Shown: positions 18,712-27,045 of the stretch, piece after piece
Layout: the number at the start of each line of letters is the position of its first letter
How positions within the stretch are numbered: the stretch's first letter is position 1
Origin: Rhodococcoides kroppenstedtii
Lineage (GTDB): Bacteria; Actinomycetota; Actinomycetes; Mycobacteriales; Mycobacteriaceae
DNA length: 64,000 nucleotides
Assembly: GCF_900111805.1 (NCBI RefSeq)
Contig: NZ_FOJN01000011.1
Coordinates: forward strand, 102,271 to 166,270
Reading direction: 5' to 3'
Translations under genes and position numbers: made by a program
Notes under the pieces: model-generated
What the model saw: only the letters and a program-made list of their open reading frames with translations
Database searches by the model: none
Told to the model about the DNA's origin: nothing

Positions 18712-18813
18712 CTGTCTCCTCCAAGACCAGCCCGCTGCGATCGGTCGTCGACCGGCGGGCGCGAGAGATGCGGTGACGTGACCGCAACGGACAACACGCG
18801 CTGCCCGACGCGA

Positions 18814-18868
18814 AAGGTAAGCGGCCTGCGTGGACGAATCCCCGCGCGCATGTGAACGGAAGGTGAAC
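18814..18868 (-). promoter_or_regulatory. PHO box and -10 of the pst operon
   Basis: On the minus strand, two 11-base repeats GTTCACCTTCC (18868-18858) and GTTCACATGCG (18857-18847) are followed, after 27 bases, by TACCTT (18819-18814). The spacing matches the phoU promoter (28 bases). This indicates activation by a PhoP/RegX3-type regulator under phosphate starvation. Confidence 0.75.
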
Positions 18869-18907
18869 AGGCGGACGTGGAGCCCGATTCGGGGTGCGAT
18901 CTCCGTC

Positions 18908-19801
18908 TCAGCGACGGGCGTACGCGGTGTCCGTGTGGAACCGGGTGAAGCCGAGTCGATCGTAGGTGTGCACGGCCGCGGCGTTGTCGGCCTCGACGTA
19001 GAGCAGCACCGCCGACAGCCCCGCGTCGACCAGATGGCGGACACCGGCGAGCGTCAGCACCCGCCCGAGTCCCCTGCCCTGCTCGGCCGGGTCGATCCCC
19101 ACGACGTACACCTCGCCGAGCGCCGGGTCGGACCCCGCCGGCGGATGCACCTTGGTCCAGTGGAACCCGAGCAGCCGGGTGTCGTCGTCCGCCGGGGTGG
19201 CGACGAACAGTCCCGCCGGGTCGAACCACGACTCGGCCTTGCGCTCGTCGATGTCCTCCTGCGTCCACCCGCCCTGCTCTGGGTGCCAGGAGAACGCGGC
19301 GTTGTTGACCCGCAGGATCTCGGCGTCGTCACCGGGGCGGTAGGTCCGCACGACGATGCCCTCGGGCGTCGTCGGCTCCGGCAACGCCTCGGTGGACGGA
19401 CGACGCATCTGCAGCAACTCCCGCGCGACCACGAGATCGAGCCGCTCGGCGACGCGCTGCGCCGCGGGCAGGTCACCGTGCGCCCACACCCGCGCCGCCG
19501 GGCCGTCCAGGACGTGGTCGACCAGGCGGGTACCGACGCCGTGACCCCGGTGATCGGGGTGGACGACCAGTTCGGCGATCTGCGGCGCCGAGTCGGTCGC
19601 CACGGCGACGACGGCGTACCCGACCGGCACGTCGTCCCGGACGGCGATCACGTGGCGGTCGTCGCCTCGGCCGTCCAGTGCCCGCACGGCCTGCTCGGAG
19701 AGCGGGGCGGTGCCGTCCACGGCCGTCGCGCGCCCGATCGCGTCGCGGATCGCGGCACGCTCGTCGTCGGTGGGGCGTCGGTCGGCCAGGGCGACGGTCA
19801 C
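18908..19801 (-). CDS. mshD: Mycothiol synthase MshD
   Basis: A 297-residue enzyme with two GNAT acetyltransferase domains (about 1-130 and 145-297), catalysing the last step of mycothiol synthesis, acetylation of Cys-GlcN-Ins. The N-domain acetyl-CoA motif is [15 protein letters not shown] and the C-domain motif [20 protein letters not shown] 19801 overlaps the glnR stop (GTGA). The glnR-mshD-pst order is as in mycobacteria. Confidence 0.93.
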   Translation of the reverse strand: MTVALADRRPTDDERAAIRDAIGRATAVDGTAPLSEQAVRALDGRGDDRHVIAVRDDVPVGYAVVAVATDSAPQIAELVVHPDHRGHGVGTRLVDHVLDGPAARVWAHGDLPAAQRVAERLDLVVARELLQMRRPSTEALPEPTTPEGIVVRTYRPGDDAEILRVNNAAFSWHPEQGGWTQEDIDERKAESWFDPAGLFVATPADDDTRLLGFHWTKVHPPAGSDPALGEVYVVGIDPAEQGRGLGRVLTLAGVRHLVDAGLSAVLLYVEADNAAAVHTYDRLGFTRFHTDTAYARR

Positions 19802-20592
19802 GTGAGCAGCTCGTTCCGGGGGTCGGTGCGGGCGTCGGTGCGGGATTCGTCGGAACCCGCGAGATCGTCGTCGGCGACAGCATCGGTGCCGTCGTCGTCC
19901 GCCGGGTCGGCGCCGCCCTTGCGGGCCGACGGCCGCACCGCCTTGTAGCCGACGTTGCGGACCGTGCCGATGAGCGATTCGTACTCCGAGCCGAGCTTGG
20001 CGCGCAGCCGTCGCACGTGCACGTCGACGGTGCGGGTGCCGCCGAAGAAGTCGTATCCCCAGACCTCCTGTAGCAGCTGAGCGCGCGTGAAGACACGGCC
20101 GGCGTGCTGGGCCAGGTACTTGAGGAGCTCGAACTCCTTGTAGGTCAAGTCGAGGGGCCGTCCCCGCAGTCGGGCCGTGTAGGTGCCCTCGTCGATCACC
20201 AGCTCGCCGAGGGTGATCCTGCCGGTCGCCTCCGTGTCCGCCACGCCGCCGTGCCGACCGGCCGACAGCCGCAACCGCGCGTCGAGCTCGGCGGGACCCG
20301 TGGTGGGCAGCAGGATGTCGTCCACACCCCACTCGGAGTTGACGGCCACGAGCCCGCCCTCGGTGAGCACGGCCACCACGGGAACGGAAGATCCGGCCGC
20401 CCCGAGCAGACGGCAGAGGCCGCGCGCCGCCGCGAGGTCGGTCCGGGCGTCGACCACCGCGACGTCCGCGTTGCCCGCCTCGAGCAGCGACGACACATCG
20501 GCCGGCACGGGGCGGACGTGATGGGCGAGCAGGGACAGGGAGGGCAGCACCGAATCCGGGTTCGCGTCGGAGGTCAGCAGCAACAGCTCCAT
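19798..20592 (-). CDS. glnR: OmpR-type orphan response regulator GlnR
   Basis: A 264-residue regulator. The receiver-like domain (about 1-110) is degenerate, keeping the Asp near residue 48 (VAVVDAR) but little of the acidic pocket. The winged-helix DNA-binding domain spans about 130-225 ([22 protein letters not shown]...[14 protein letters not shown]). A 40-residue Asp/Ala-rich tail follows. Its position directly before mshD matches Rv0818, the nitrogen regulator GlnR. I chose ATG 20592 with a GAGGAGGG ribosome site. It is divergent from lmeA. Confidence 0.85.
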   Translation of the reverse strand: MELLLLTSDANPDSVLPSLSLLAHHVRPVPADVSSLLEAGNADVAVVDARTDLAAARGLCRLLGAAGSSVPVVAVLTEGGLVAVNSEWGVDDILLPTTGPAELDARLRLSAGRHGGVADTEATGRITLGELVIDEGTYTARLRGRPLDLTYKEFELLKYLAQHAGRVFTRAQLLQEVWGYDFFGGTRTVDVHVRRLRAKLGSEYESLIGTVRNVGYKAVRPSARKGGADPADDDGTDAVADDDLAGSDESRTDARTDPRNELLT

Positions 20593-20716
20593 GCGGCCCT
20601 CCTCTCCCGGTGTGTGCGCCGAGGGACAGACTAGCCTGTGGCACGGGCGATGCCGGGTCACGGCAGCCCCGTCCGACCGAGCCGGACGGGTGCACGGCCG
20701 AAGAGGAAGGACCGCA

Positions 20717-21496
20717 GTGCGCAAACTGATCGTCGGGCTCGTCGCCCTGGTGGCCGTTCTCCTGGCCGTCGATTTCGGCGCCGCGGCCTACGCCGAGTAC
20801 CGCGTCTCCCGGGCGCTGCGCGACGGCGGCGATCTCGTGTCCGATCCCGACGTCACCGTGCACGGTTTCCCGTTCCTCACGCAGTTCGCCGACGGCCGGT
20901 ACTCCCGCGTGGAGATCCGCGCCCGCGAGGTCCCGACGCCGTACGTCGAGAAGACCACGATCGAGGCCACCCTGCGTGACGTGCGCATTCCGCCGTCCGA
21001 CCTGGTCGACGGCGCCGTGCGCACCGTGCCCGTGGGCGAACTCGACGCCCGCGTTCGGATCGACGCCACCGACCTCGGTCGCTTCCTGGACATTCCCGAC
21101 CTGCAGGTCTCGGCGCCGCCCGCCGACCGCTCCGACGGCACGGGCGGCTCGGGCGGATCCGGCGAGACCACGGCGGGCGCGGTGGTCCTCTCCGGCACCG
21201 TCCCGGTCGGACCGATCGACACCGCCGTCAGCGTGACCGCCGAACTCCTGCTCGACGGCGACGGTGTGTCGATCGTCGCAACCGATCTGTACTTCGGCCC
21301 GGAGGGCCGGGCGGACTACACCGTTCCCGACTTCCTGAAACCGGCCGTGCTCGGTCTGTTCACGCGCACCATCGACACACAGCAGCTTCCCTTCGGTCTG
21401 CGCCCCACCGAGGTGCGAGCCGAGGGCGGACAGATCGTCGTCGAGGGCGAGGCCGACGACGTGACGGTCGACCTCAGCGAGATCGGGACCTCGTGA
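20717..21496 (+). CDS. lmeA: LmeA-family lipid-binding protein (DUF2993)
   Basis: A 259-residue protein with an uncleaved or cleaved N-terminal hydrophobic segment ([34 protein letters not shown]) followed by the DUF2993 fold with the [19 protein letters not shown] signature. In mycobacteria LmeA binds phospholipids in the envelope and affects lipomannan elongation. GTG 20717 has GAGGAAGGA upstream. A TAGCCT -10 lies at 20632-20637. The stop overlaps the thioredoxin start (GTGA). Confidence 0.85.
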   Translation: MRKLIVGLVALVAVLLAVDFGAAAYAEYRVSRALRDGGDLVSDPDVTVHGFPFLTQFADGRYSRVEIRAREVPTPYVEKTTIEATLRDVRIPPSDLVDGAVRTVPVGELDARVRIDATDLGRFLDIPDLQVSAPPADRSDGTGGSGGSGETTAGAVVLSGTVPVGPIDTAVSVTAELLLDGDGVSIVATDLYFGPEGRADYTVPDFLKPAVLGLFTRTIDTQQLPFGLRPTEVRAEGGQIVVEGEADDVTVDLSEIGTS

Positions 21497-21939
21497 CCGG
21501 GATCCTGGTGCTCCTCGCGGTCGTCGCGATCGCCGTGCTGATCGGGCTGATCGTCCGGCGACGCGACGGGGCCGTCCGCGCGGGCCGAGGCGCCGGGCCG
21601 GACGACGCCCGTCGGCGGGCCCTGACCGCCGCCGGTGCCGCCGAGGGGTCGGTGACCGTGCTGCACTTCTCCGCCGACTGGTGCGGACCCTGCAGCGCGG
21701 TGCGCCGCGTGGTGGCCGCGAGCGTGCAGGCCCTCACCGACGACGGCCACCGCGTCCGCGACGTCGAGGTCGACATGGAGGACGACCCCGCCCTGGCCCG
21801 CGATTTTCGCGTCATGTCCCTGCCCACCACCGTCGTGCTGGATGCGAACCTCCGCGAGCGCTTCCGGGCCTCCGGTGTGCCCGGGTCGGCCGATCTGCGG
21901 GCCGCCGTCCTGGCCGCCGCGGCACCCGAGCGGGACTGA
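21493..21939 (+). CDS. thiX: Membrane-anchored thioredoxin-like protein
   Basis: A 148-residue protein with an N-terminal transmembrane helix (about 3-22) and a thioredoxin domain carrying the redox site WCGPC (near residue 63) and the cis-proline loop SLPTTVV. It probably acts as an envelope-side thiol-disulfide protein. It overlaps lmeA by GTGA and so is translationally coupled. The lmeA-thiX pairing matches Rv0816c-Rv0817c. Confidence 0.88.
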   Translation: MTGILVLLAVVAIAVLIGLIVRRRDGAVRAGRGAGPDDARRRALTAAGAAEGSVTVLHFSADWCGPCSAVRRVVAASVQALTDDGHRVRDVEVDMEDDPALARDFRVMSLPTTVVLDANLRERFRASGVPGSADLRAAVLAAAAPERD

Positions 21940-21989
21940 CCGAGAAACGGTGGTCACCACCCGCGCTGCCGGGACGGCGCGGACGTGCG

Positions 21990-21995
21990 TACGAT
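21990..21995 (+). promoter_or_regulatory. -10 element of the cysteine leader transcript
   Basis: TACGAT ends seven bases before the GTG at 22003, the spacing expected for a transcript that begins at the start codon of the leader peptide. Confidence 0.55.
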
Positions 21996-22002
21996 GGGCG
22001 CC

Positions 22003-22089
22003 GTGATCGCCAGCCGCGAGCTTCTGCTCACCCGACGCCGCACAGTGGATCTGTGCCGCCTCGGCGGCTGTTGCTGCCGCTGCCGCTGA
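22003..22089 (+). CDS. Cysteine-rich leader peptide (attenuator)
   Basis: A 28-codon ORF from GTG 22003 to TGA 22087. Its last eleven residues contain five cysteines, ending GGCCCRCR, and it has four leucines before that. It lies 158 bases upstream of a DUF4395-sulfurtransferase-DUF1416 operon. Leaderless polycysteine ORFs ahead of sulfur genes are described in mycobacteria, where ribosome stalling at Cys codons during cysteine starvation raises downstream translation. The same mechanism is inferred here. An in-frame ATG at 21994 overlaps the -10 and is unlikely. Confidence 0.75.
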   Translation: MIASRELLLTRRRTVDLCRLGGCCCRCR

Positions 22090-22247
22090 ATCACCGGCTC
22101 TCCCCGCCGACCGCACTCGCGTGCGACGCGCCCCGATCGGGCCCCTCCCGCGACGGCCCGGCGCCCCGGGGACGAGCACCCGACACCCCGCCGAACGGCC
22201 GTGTGTCCCCTCCCGGTTCGCAGCCCATCCCGCAGGAGCATCCCGCA

Positions 22248-22748
22248 GTGTCTCTTCATCACCCCGACTCGACCCGACGCGAGTCGTCCCGTTCCGTCTC
22301 CCGCGTCGACGTCCGCGGTCCCCGCACCGTCGCCTGGGTCACCACCGCGGTGCTGGCCGTCGTCCTCCTCCTCGCCGGCGCGAGCACCGTCGCCGCGGCC
22401 GTTCTCCTCGGCGTCCAGGCCGTCGTCTTCGCGATCGGCGCGCTGCGCGGCCCCGCCGGGCACCCCTACGGCGTCGTGCATCGCGCCCTCGTGGCCCCGC
22501 GCCTCGGTCCCGTGACCGAGACCGAGCCGGTCCCGCCGCTGAAGTTCGCGCAGGCCGTCGGGTTCGTCTTCGCCGCCGTCGGCACCGTCGGTTTCGCCGC
22601 CGCGGTCCCGGCTCTCGGCTACGTCGCCACCGGCTTCGCCCTGGTCGCGGCCATCCTCAACGCCGCCTTCGGCCTCTGCCTGGGCTGCAAGCTCTACCCG
22701 CTCGCGAGCCGGTTCCTCCCGGCGCGCACCACCGCTGTTCCCTCCTGA
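22248..22748 (+). CDS. DUF4395 membrane protein
   Basis: A 166-residue protein with four predicted transmembrane segments and the cysteine motif GLCLGCKLYPL near the C-terminus. DUF4395 proteins commonly lie beside rhodanese-like sulfurtransferases, suggesting a role in handling sulfur compounds at the membrane (inference). GTG 22248 has AGGAG about ten bases upstream. It is the first structural gene after the cysteine leader. Confidence 0.8.
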   Translation: MSLHHPDSTRRESSRSVSRVDVRGPRTVAWVTTAVLAVVLLLAGASTVAAAVLLGVQAVVFAIGALRGPAGHPYGVVHRALVAPRLGPVTETEPVPPLKFAQAVGFVFAAVGTVGFAAAVPALGYVATGFALVAAILNAAFGLCLGCKLYPLASRFLPARTTAVPS

Positions 22749-22795
22749 CCCGACTCCACCTTCCGAGCACCGACCGCATCACCGAAAGGAAAACC

Positions 22796-23632
22796 ATGGC
22801 CCGCTCCGACGTCCTGGTCTCTGCCGATTGGGCCGAGCAGAACCTGAACGCCCCGAAGACCGTGTTCGTCGAGGTCGACGAGGACACCAGCGCCTACGAC
22901 GGCGGTCACCTCGAGGGCGCCGTGCGCCTCGACTGGAAGAAGGATCTGCAGGACCCGGTCCGGCGTGACTTCCTCAACCAGAAGCAGTTCTCCGATCTGC
23001 TCTCCGAGCGCGGCATCGCCAACGACGACACCGTGATCCTGTACGGCGGCAACAACAACTGGTTCGCCGCGTACGCCTACTGGTACTTCAAGCTCTACGG
23101 CCACCAGGACGTCAAGCTCATCGACGGCGGCCGCAAGAAGTGGGAGCTCGACGGCCGGCCGCTGTCCAAGGACACCGTGGAGCGCGAGCGCACCCAGTAC
23201 GAGGCGCAGACCCCGGACCTGTCCATCCGCGCGTTCCGTGACGAGGTCATCGACGCCATCGGGACCAAGAACCTCGTCGACGTGCGCTCCCCCGACGAGT
23301 TCTCCGGCAAGATCCTCGCCCCCGCGCACCTTCCGCAGGAGCAGGCGCAGCAGCGCGGCCACGTCCCCACCGCCATCAACATCCCGTGGAGCACCACCGC
23401 CAACGAGGACGGCACCTTCAAGGACGACGACGCCCTCGAGGCGCTGTACAAGGAGAAGGGCTACGACGACGAGAAGGCGACCATCGCCTACTGCCGCATC
23501 GGCGAGCGCTCCAGCCACACCTGGTTCGTGCTCAAGGAGCTGCTCGGCAAGCAGGACGTGAAGAACTACGACGGCAGCTGGGTCGAGTACGGCTCCCTCG
23601 TCGGCGCCCCCATCGAGCTGGAGGTGCGCTGA
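22796..23632 (+). CDS. cysA2: Thiosulfate sulfurtransferase (rhodanese)
   Basis: A 278-residue protein with two rhodanese domains. The N-terminal one (about 1-130) is inactive-like; the C-terminal one carries the active-site loop YCRIGERSSHTW with the catalytic cysteine near residue 233. It transfers sulfur from thiosulfate to an acceptor. ATG 22796 has GAAAGGA upstream. Operon partners are the DUF4395 protein and SseC. The order matches cysA2-sseC2 of M. tuberculosis. Confidence 0.93.
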   Translation: MARSDVLVSADWAEQNLNAPKTVFVEVDEDTSAYDGGHLEGAVRLDWKKDLQDPVRRDFLNQKQFSDLLSERGIANDDTVILYGGNNNWFAAYAYWYFKLYGHQDVKLIDGGRKKWELDGRPLSKDTVERERTQYEAQTPDLSIRAFRDEVIDAIGTKNLVDVRSPDEFSGKILAPAHLPQEQAQQRGHVPTAINIPWSTTANEDGTFKDDDALEALYKEKGYDDEKATIAYCRIGERSSHTWFVLKELLGKQDVKNYDGSWVEYGSLVGAPIELEVR

Positions 23633-23634
23633 CC

Positions 23635-23943
23635 ATGTGCGGAGCACCCGTCCAGGGACAGACCCTGCCCGCCGGAGTCGACGTCGAGAAGGAGACCGTG
23701 ATCGTCGGTCGCGTCCTCTCGGCCGAGGACCAGCAGCCCGTCGGCGGCGCGTACGTGCGCCTGCTCGACGAGTCCGGTGAGTTCACCGCCGAGGTGGTCG
23801 CCTCCGGAACCGGCGACTTCCGCTTCTTCGCCGCCCCCGGCACGTGGACCCTGCGCGCACTGTCCTCCACCGGCAACGGCACGGCCACCATCGCGCCCGA
23901 GTCCGCCGGTGTGCACAGCGCCGACGTACTCGTCGCCAAGTAG
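23635..23943 (+). CDS. sseC: DUF1416 protein SseC
   Basis: A 102-residue protein starting two bases after cysA2. It opens with the conserved MCGAPVQGQ and continues as a beta-sandwich-like domain (VIVGRVLSAEDQQPVGGAYVRLLD). It is always linked to CysA-type sulfurtransferases in mycolata; its biochemical role is not established. A strong terminator follows. Confidence 0.9.
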   Translation: MCGAPVQGQTLPAGVDVEKETVIVGRVLSAEDQQPVGGAYVRLLDESGEFTAEVVASGTGDFRFFAAPGTWTLRALSSTGNGTATIAPESAGVHSADVLVAK

Positions 23944-23972
23944 CTCGGCCACCACACCAGCACCGACGACAC

Positions 23973-24008
23973 AGCAGCCCCGCCCCGAACGATCGGGGCG
24001 GGGCTGCT
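23973..24008 (+). terminator. Terminator of the sulfurtransferase operon
   Basis: Perfect 16-bp arms (23973-23988 and 23993-24008) around an ACGA loop, GC-rich, are followed by GTGCTTCT. Confidence 0.9.
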
Positions 24009-24025
24009 GTGCTTCTCGGATCGGC

Positions 24026-24074
24026 GCTATTTACCCGGCTCCGCCGGGCTCGTGCTATTTACCCGGCTCCGCCG
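24026..24074. repeat. 21-bp direct repeat at the hydrolase 3' end
   Basis: A 21-base sequence beginning GCTATTTACCCGGC occurs at 24026-24046 and again at 24054-24074, a 28-base period. The second copy holds the last codons and stop (TAG) of the hydrolase; the first is a stop-containing duplicate beyond it. Confidence 0.9.
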
Positions 24075-25524
24075 AGATGCCCAGCGACTTCAGAATCTCG
24101 TCGAACGTCGTCGGGATCGATTCCTGCTCCGGCGCCGGCGGCGCGAGGTAACCCGGGTTGACGGGCGGGATCACCTGCGGCGCACCGGATTCCGACGGCG
24201 CAGCGGATTCTGCGGGCGCGGCGGGAGCGGGCGGGGCCTCGCTCTGCTCGCGGGCGAGGTCGGTGATCCAGCGGATCATGCGCTCGCTCTCCCAGTCACG
24301 GCCGTTGTCGGGGAAGTTGTCCCAGTAGTAGAGGTGCTGGACGAACCCCAGTTCGAGGTACGGCTTCTCCCACAGCTGCGGGATGTCGGCGTTGTCCTCG
24401 GCGAATCCCTCCGCCTCGGCGGCCAGCTTGGCCTCGACGATCGGGCGGCCGGGACCGAGCGCCCACTGCACGGCGTCGGACACCTCCTGCGGCGACGGCA
24501 ACGGTGGTGTCGGGCTGGTGTCCTCCGTCCGATCGGACACGCGGAGCATCACGTCGAGGACCGACTCGTCCGAGGTGGCGAAGTCCGGGTCGGTGAACAC
24601 GTGGGCGATGGTGCGTGCCGCGAGGTCGGACGCCGCGGCCGCGAAGTCCGTGAGCAGCAGACCGGGTGCCGCGAAGGTGAAGTGCATCTGCCCGAAGACG
24701 TTCGCCGCCAGCGGGAGGATGCCGAGCCGCAGCGGAGCGTCGCAGGCGATGTCGCCCGGCCGGCAGAACCACTTCATCTTCGGCGTGAGAGTGCCGTAGT
24801 CCTTGGGCTCCGACGACATGAAGCCGCCGCCGGACGGTCCCGGCTGCCCGAGCGACGGCGTTCCGGCCGGCCGGTAGGGGTCACCGACCAACGCGACGCC
24901 TGCAATGTCGTCACTGGTCACCGAGGCGGTTGCGGGGCGGGAGCCGATGTCGACGGCGAGCCGCTCCATCACTTCCGCGCCCACGCTGTAGCCGAGCAGG
25001 ACGAACTTGGTGGAACTGCCGCACTTCGCCTTGTTCTCCTCCAGGAACCGGTCGGTGCCGGCCAGAGCCTCGCGCACCGACTCCTGGTAGGTCGGCACAA
25101 CCTCGGTGGGGCTGACACCGTAGGTCGAGGAGTAGGGAACGTAGACCCAGCCGACGCGCCCCGGGTGATCGGCGTTGGCCTCGCCCGTCGGGACCGTGAC
25201 GTTGCCGGTCCAGTTCGACCACGGCAGCCGGTCCACCTCGTCGAGCGGGTTGCGGGTCGACTCGGAGTCCGTGGCTCCGGTGACGGCGACGATGAGCACG
25301 TCCGGGCAGTCGAGGGCGTAGTTGTTGGGGTCGACGTCGATCTTCGTCCCGGCCCCGAAGACGTCGAGGATCGACTCCACCGGATCGTCCCCGAGACCCA
25401 GGGGGTCGGACGGCGTGATCGGTGCCGCCAGCGCCGTCGCGCCCCCCGCCGACAGCAGCAGCGTCGCGGCGACGACCCCCGTCCGTCGTCCCGCCGCCGT
25501 CCACCACGTCCTCGTCACGCGCAT
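24055..25524 (-). CDS. Secreted cutinase-like / PE-PPE-domain alpha/beta hydrolase
   Basis: A 489-residue protein with a signal peptide (ARRTG-type start, [19 protein letters not shown]) and an alpha/beta hydrolase core. The nucleophile elbow is [10 protein letters not shown] (near residue 172), with the [15 protein letters not shown] segment typical of PE-PPE/cutinase-like esterases. The C-terminal about 60 residues are Pro/Ala/Glu-rich. It probably acts on envelope lipids or esters outside the membrane; the substrate is unknown. ATG 25524 has AAAGGACG upstream. Confidence 0.75.
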   Translation of the reverse strand: MRVTRTWWTAAGRRTGVVAATLLLSAGGATALAAPITPSDPLGLGDDPVESILDVFGAGTKIDVDPNNYALDCPDVLIVAVTGATDSESTRNPLDEVDRLPWSNWTGNVTVPTGEANADHPGRVGWVYVPYSSTYGVSPTEVVPTYQESVREALAGTDRFLEENKAKCGSSTKFVLLGYSVGAEVMERLAVDIGSRPATASVTSDDIAGVALVGDPYRPAGTPSLGQPGPSGGGFMSSEPKDYGTLTPKMKWFCRPGDIACDAPLRLGILPLAANVFGQMHFTFAAPGLLLTDFAAAASDLAARTIAHVFTDPDFATSDESVLDVMLRVSDRTEDTSPTPPLPSPQEVSDAVQWALGPGRPIVEAKLAAEAEGFAEDNADIPQLWEKPYLELGFVQHLYYWDNFPDNGRDWESERMIRWITDLAREQSEAPPAPAAPAESAAPSESGAPQVIPPVNPGYLAPPAPEQESIPTTFDEILKSLGISAEPGK

Positions 25525-25742
25525 CGAAACCGATCGTCCTTTCCGGGGTACACCTCGGGCGCGAACGGGCCCGCGGCCGGGCGCAGCGCCCGATCGGTTC
25601 GAACCCTATGAGAGATGCAGGGGCGACGGATGCGAGCCGATTTGTCAGATGACACAAGGTTCACGACTCGAGGTTCGATCCGGCCGATCAGGGAAACGAG
25701 CCCCGCGACCGACCTCGGCCGGGCCGTGCGGCCGTGGGTGTC

Positions 25743-25748
25743 TACACT
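25743..25748 (+). promoter_or_regulatory. -10 of the small membrane peptide/nitrobindin transcript
   Basis: TACACT lies six bases before GTG 25755, the leaderless spacing seen repeatedly in this window. Confidence 0.5.
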
Positions 25749-25754
25749 GGGACC

Positions 25755-25853
25755 GTGGTCATCTTCTTCGAGGTACTCCTGGTACTGGCGTCGATCCTCA
25801 TCGCCTGGTTCTCGCTCTACGTCGTCTACCGCTTGGTCACCGACGAGTCGTGA
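25755..25853 (+). CDS. 32-residue single-helix membrane peptide
   Basis: A short ORF from GTG 25755 to TGA 25851. The translation begins [20 protein letters not shown] and ends in a short polar tail; nearly all of it is one hydrophobic helix. It has a -10 at leaderless spacing, and its stop overlaps the nitrobindin GTG (GTGA at 25850-25853), which strongly supports it as a translated gene. No family is recognised; it may anchor or couple translation of nitrobindin. Confidence 0.65.
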   Translation: MVIFFEVLLVLASILIAWFSLYVVYRLVTDES

Positions 25854-26491
25854 GTGACCGGCTGAGCGGCGACGAGGCAGTCGCTCGCGCCGAGGAGCGC
25901 GCCAAGCAGACCGCGACGCGCAACATCCCGTCGCTTCCGGACCTGCCCGCGCCCGCCGATACGGCGAACCTGCGCCTGGGCGAGGACATCTCGCCGGCGA
26001 TGCTGGCGCTGCTTCCGCTGGTCGGGGTGTGGCGCGGCGAGGGCGAGGGCCATGACGAGCAGGGTGACTACCGGTTCGGTCAGCAGGTCGTCGTGAGCCA
26101 CGACGGCGGCCCGTACCTCGTCTGGGAATCCCGGAGCTGGCGGGTGACCGACGACGGCGCCTACGCGGCCCCCGATCTGCGCGAGTCCGGCTTCTGGCGC
26201 GTCAGCGGCAGCGACGCCGCGGGCGCCGAGAACCCCGAGACACTCGAACTGCTGCTCACCCACTCCTCGGGTGTGGTCGAGCTCTACTACGGCCACGCCC
26301 GGAACCAGTCGTCCTGGGAGCTGGCCACCGACGTCGTGATCCGCAGTACGTCCGCCGCGTTGGTGGGCGGAGCCAAGCGGCTCTACGGCATCGTCGAGGG
26401 CGGCGATCTCGCCTACGTGGAGGAGCGCGTCGGACCCGACGGCGACCTCTCTCCCCGGCTGTCCGCGCGCCTGGAGCGCTACGCGGGCTGA
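25850..26491 (+). CDS. Nitrobindin-like heme protein (FABP-like barrel)
   Basis: A 213-residue beta-barrel protein with the nitrobindin signature [11 protein letters not shown] near residue 60 and the C-terminal half [17 protein letters not shown]. It has an extra charged N-terminal region of about 40 residues. Family members bind ferric heme and isomerise peroxynitrite to nitrate. It is homologous in position to Rv0813c. The start GTG 25850 overlaps the upstream 32-residue ORF. Confidence 0.88.
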   Translation: MSDRLSGDEAVARAEERAKQTATRNIPSLPDLPAPADTANLRLGEDISPAMLALLPLVGVWRGEGEGHDEQGDYRFGQQVVVSHDGGPYLVWESRSWRVTDDGAYAAPDLRESGFWRVSGSDAAGAENPETLELLLTHSSGVVELYYGHARNQSSWELATDVVIRSTSAALVGGAKRLYGIVEGGDLAYVEERVGPDGDLSPRLSARLERYAG

Positions 26492-26769
26492 CCGTCTTCG
26501 GCGTCGGCCTGCTCGGTGTCGGTCTGCTCGGTGCTCTCGTTCTCGATCTTCCCGTCCTCGTCGACCATGTCCGCGAAGGCGGTGCCCGACACCGTGCCGT
26601 CGGTCCCCGGGAGCGTGACGGTCTTGCGCGCCCCGGTCTCGTAGCGCTCGTTGAGGCCGTCCATCTTCTCCCCGGCCCTGTCCAGATCCTCCTGTGACAG
26701 TTCGGGTCCCACCGTCTCGTCGGTCTTCTCCGTGCTGTTCTCCCGGGTCTGCTGCTCGTCGGCGCTCAT
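26479..26769 (-). CDS. Hypothetical acidic protein
   Basis: A 96-residue, highly acidic, Thr/Glu/Asp-rich protein ([11 protein letters not shown]...) with a small ordered-looking centre ([24 protein letters not shown]) and a C-terminal [10 protein letters not shown] repeat. No family is recognised. I chose ATG 26769; an in-frame ATG six codons upstream is possible. It lies downstream of the folded RNA candidate at 26860-26996 on the same strand. Its 3' end overlaps nitrobindin by 13 bases. Confidence 0.6.
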   Translation of the reverse strand: MSADEQQTRENSTEKTDETVGPELSQEDLDRAGEKMDGLNERYETGARKTVTLPGTDGTVSGTAFADMVDEDGKIENESTEQTDTEQADAEDGQPA

Positions 26770-26859
26770 GAGACAAGCGTGACACACGCACGCACCGGAC
26801 GGAGGCGATTGCTCGGTCTGCGATGACCGGGCACAGCCCGGGCGAGCCCGAACAGGAAG

Positions 26860-26996
26860 CGGCCCCCGAGCCGTACCGGGTGGGCATCTTGCGAGAAGAC
26901 GCGCACCGGGTCTCGGTCTGGACGGACCGAGGGCTCGGGGGCCGGGTAGCTACCTGGTATTCGCCCGCCGCTCGCGCGGAGATTCCGGTGAATACC
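26860..26996 (-). ncRNA. Candidate structured RNA / cis-regulatory leader
   Basis: On the minus strand, a 7-bp stem GGTATTC/GAATACC (26996-26990 with 26962-26956) encloses a CCGC-GCGA-GCGG tetraloop hairpin. A perfect 13-bp stem (26944-26932 with 26872-26860) encloses two hairpins: 26931-26925/26918-26912, and 26902-26896/26890-26884. The last pairs fully only as minus-strand RNA (a G-U becomes an A-C mismatch on the other strand), and the GNRA loop also favours minus. No known RNA family is recognised. Confidence 0.45.
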
Positions 26997-26997
26997 G

Positions 26998-27045
26998 TCA
27001 GCGGGTGCGGCTAGCGGGCAGCCACCTCACGTGTCCATAAGTCAT
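26998..27045 (-). CDS. Possible 15-codon leader peptide before the structured RNA
   Basis: ATG 27045 to TGA 26998 reads MTYGHVRWLPASRTR, directly preceding the folded RNA. An AGGAGG site (27065-27060) lies 14 bases upstream, a longer than ideal spacing. A TTG at 27051-27049, in the cydC frame, sits ten bases from the site and is an alternative start. The peptide is on the transcript expected from the promoter at 27082-27120. Confidence 0.35.
   Translation of the reverse strand: MTYGHVRWLPASRTR

Noticed and set aside
26823..27014. 63-codon plus-strand ORF downstream of nitrobindin
   Set aside because: It coincides with the folded RNA candidate; the open frame is explained by GC-rich stems. 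It has no clear ribosome site and no recognisable protein features, though it cannot be fully excluded.
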